64,000 nucleotides of DNA, from positions 62,001-126,000 of the forward strand of contig NZ_RXNV01000008.1 of assembly GCF_003966265.1 (NCBI RefSeq), read 5' to 3'. Below the pieces are notes generated by a model. It saw nothing but the letters and a program-made list of their open reading frames with translations, was not told the DNA's origin and ran no database searches. The number at the start of each line of letters is the position of its first letter. Within the stretch, counting starts at the first letter, position 1. The position numbers were made by a program, and so were the translations under genes. Positions 63,250 through 64,000 of this stretch are shown piece by piece. The DNA is from Shewanella atlantica. GTDB lineage: Bacteria; Pseudomonadota; Gammaproteobacteria; Enterobacterales; Shewanellaceae.

Positions 63250-63372
63250 CGTTATATCCTAAAATTATAAAATTGAAAAAACGGTCTTATCTGAATCAGT
63301 GCCGCGATTAATATGGTAAGTATTATAGCCACCTCTCAGGAATTGATAATCCCATGCTGATGTAAATTACTT

Positions 63373-63386
63373 TTACCATATGGTAA
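63373..63386. promoter_or_regulatory. Palindromic candidate operator before adhC (copy 1)
   Basis: TTACCATATGGTAA is a perfect 14-bp palindrome, 124 bp upstream of the adhC start. It shares its arms and the flanks ACTTT and TAA with the site at 61099 before the SMR gene. Confidence 0.55.
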
Positions 63387-63499
63387 TAATTGATTGTTAC
63401 CGCCCCTCCAATCTATATCGAAGAGAAAGCTATAACCCACTAATTGCTAAGTTAAACTTTTGTTTTATGACTCTGAAATTCAGAGCTGACCTTAACGGA

Positions 63500-63765
63500 C
63501 TACCTCAACTGACTATCTTTACTGGCGCGTCGATTGACCTTGCCCTGATCGTTTTGTCGCTTATCCGACTCGCTCTGACACTCAATGCAGAGTCGAACAC
63601 CTGCAACAGCTTTCCTGCGAGCCTCAGGAATTGGGCTGTCACATTCCTCACAAAAAAGTAAACTCAGGCCGACTGGCAATCGACTCCTGGCTTGGGCGAC
63701 GCCATCTTCAACACTATTATCTATCTGATCTTGCACTGCACCGTCTTTAGACCAACCACCAGCCA

Positions 63766-63766
<1 letters not shown>
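63500..63766 (-). CDS. YbiI-like DksA/TraR-type zinc finger protein
   Basis: An 88-residue cytoplasmic protein with a C4 zinc finger, CEECDSPIPEARRKAVAGVRLCIEC, as in YbiI and TraR. TraR-type proteins bind the RNA polymerase secondary channel. The N-terminus MAGGWSKDGAVQDQIDNSV is typical of YbiI. The ribosome site (AGGAAG) comes from the tandem repeat that precedes the gene at 63766-63804. A damaged second 5' end lies at 63842-63911. Confidence 0.88.
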
Positions 63767-63840
<74 letters not shown>

Positions 63841-63841
63841 T

Positions 63842-63911
63842 ATTTAAAACTGCGATTAATTCGATCTTGCACCTTCACTCAGCCACTACCTCTAGACCAA
63901 CCACCAGCCAT
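63842..63911 (-). pseudogene. Broken second copy of the ybiI-like 5' end
   Basis: On the minus strand from 63911 the sequence reads MAGGWSRGSG, stop, then VKVQDRINRSFK and stop. The intact gene begins MAGGWSKDGAVQDQIDNS. The 18 bases coding the start (63894-63911) are identical to 63749-63766, and GATCTTGCAC also recurs. It is a partial duplication that has decayed. Confidence 0.65.
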
Positions 63912-64000
63912 TCTTCCTCCTACTCTTTATTGCCTATCTTTTACTGCCTTCTGCCCTTTACTACTTAATGAGCCCGTTTGCTTGATACCAACCAATAAGT

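Overview
This 64 kb window looks like a chromosomal segment of a marine Shewanella (Gammaproteobacteria). The evidence is gene content: periplasmic fumarate-reductase-like flavoprotein with a separate tetraheme cytochrome, several molybdoenzyme operons, many outer-membrane porins, DsbA with a CGHC motif beside srkA, ZapB and DUF1107 proteins, and GlyGly-CTERM secreted proteases. Codon use and intergenic repeats fit too. The species cannot be fixed from sequence reading alone. No rRNA, tRNA, CRISPR array, transposase or phage gene was seen.

Layout. (1) 1-9.5 kb: an anaerobic-respiration-type island. It holds a DUF3299 protein, two near-identical porins flanking a Tat-exported flavoprotein and a tetraheme cytochrome c, a divergent TetR regulator, a DcaP-like porin, a periplasmic cupin and a small beta-barrel protein. 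A two-part promoter element (7-bp inverted repeat plus a CRP-like site) is shared by the reductase operon and the cupin gene, tying them into one regulon. A plausible but unproven reading is that the cupin is a lyase releasing an enoate such as acrylate, which the flavoprotein then reduces. (2) 9.5-23.5 kb: mainly housekeeping (nhaC-like antiporter, zapB, DUF1107, dsbA, srkA, DUF3630, DsrE, YgbA-like, S9 peptidase, YSC84 lipid-binding protein). It also has a candidate small RNA, repeat clusters, a hexanucleotide microsatellite and three decaying genes. (3) 23.8-37.1 kb: two molybdoenzyme loci. One is a tetrathionate-reductase-like TtrBA pair without a TtrC-like subunit. The other runs catalytic subunit, four-cluster ferredoxin, TorD chaperone, FdnI/FdhC-type cytochrome b, porin, then a chemoreceptor, with a LysR regulator upstream. 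The substrate of the second is not recognisable. (4) 37.1-48.9 kb: LysR with a divergent SnoaL-isochorismatase fusion, YkvA, YgiQ radical SAM protein, MAPEG protein, ThrE-like exporter, a MITE-like repeat, an Omp85 protein with POTRA-like region, a solute-binding-like protein and a CadC/ToxR-like sensor with a beta-propeller. (5) 49.2-57.4 kb: two large divergent subtilase-family proteins with GlyGly-CTERM tails. One has an intact triad; the other has lost three of four catalytic positions. (6) 57.4-64 kb: FolM-like reductase convergent with and overlapping a FolK-like protein, a beta-helix protein with a channel-like C-terminus, an SMR transporter, fghA and adhC/frmA for formaldehyde detoxification, and a YbiI-like zinc finger protein with a degraded 5' copy beside it.

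The respiratory genes share a pattern. Each periplasmic terminal reductase comes with its own porin, redox partner and regulator, which suggests dedicated substrate uptake across the outer membrane and substrate-specific control.
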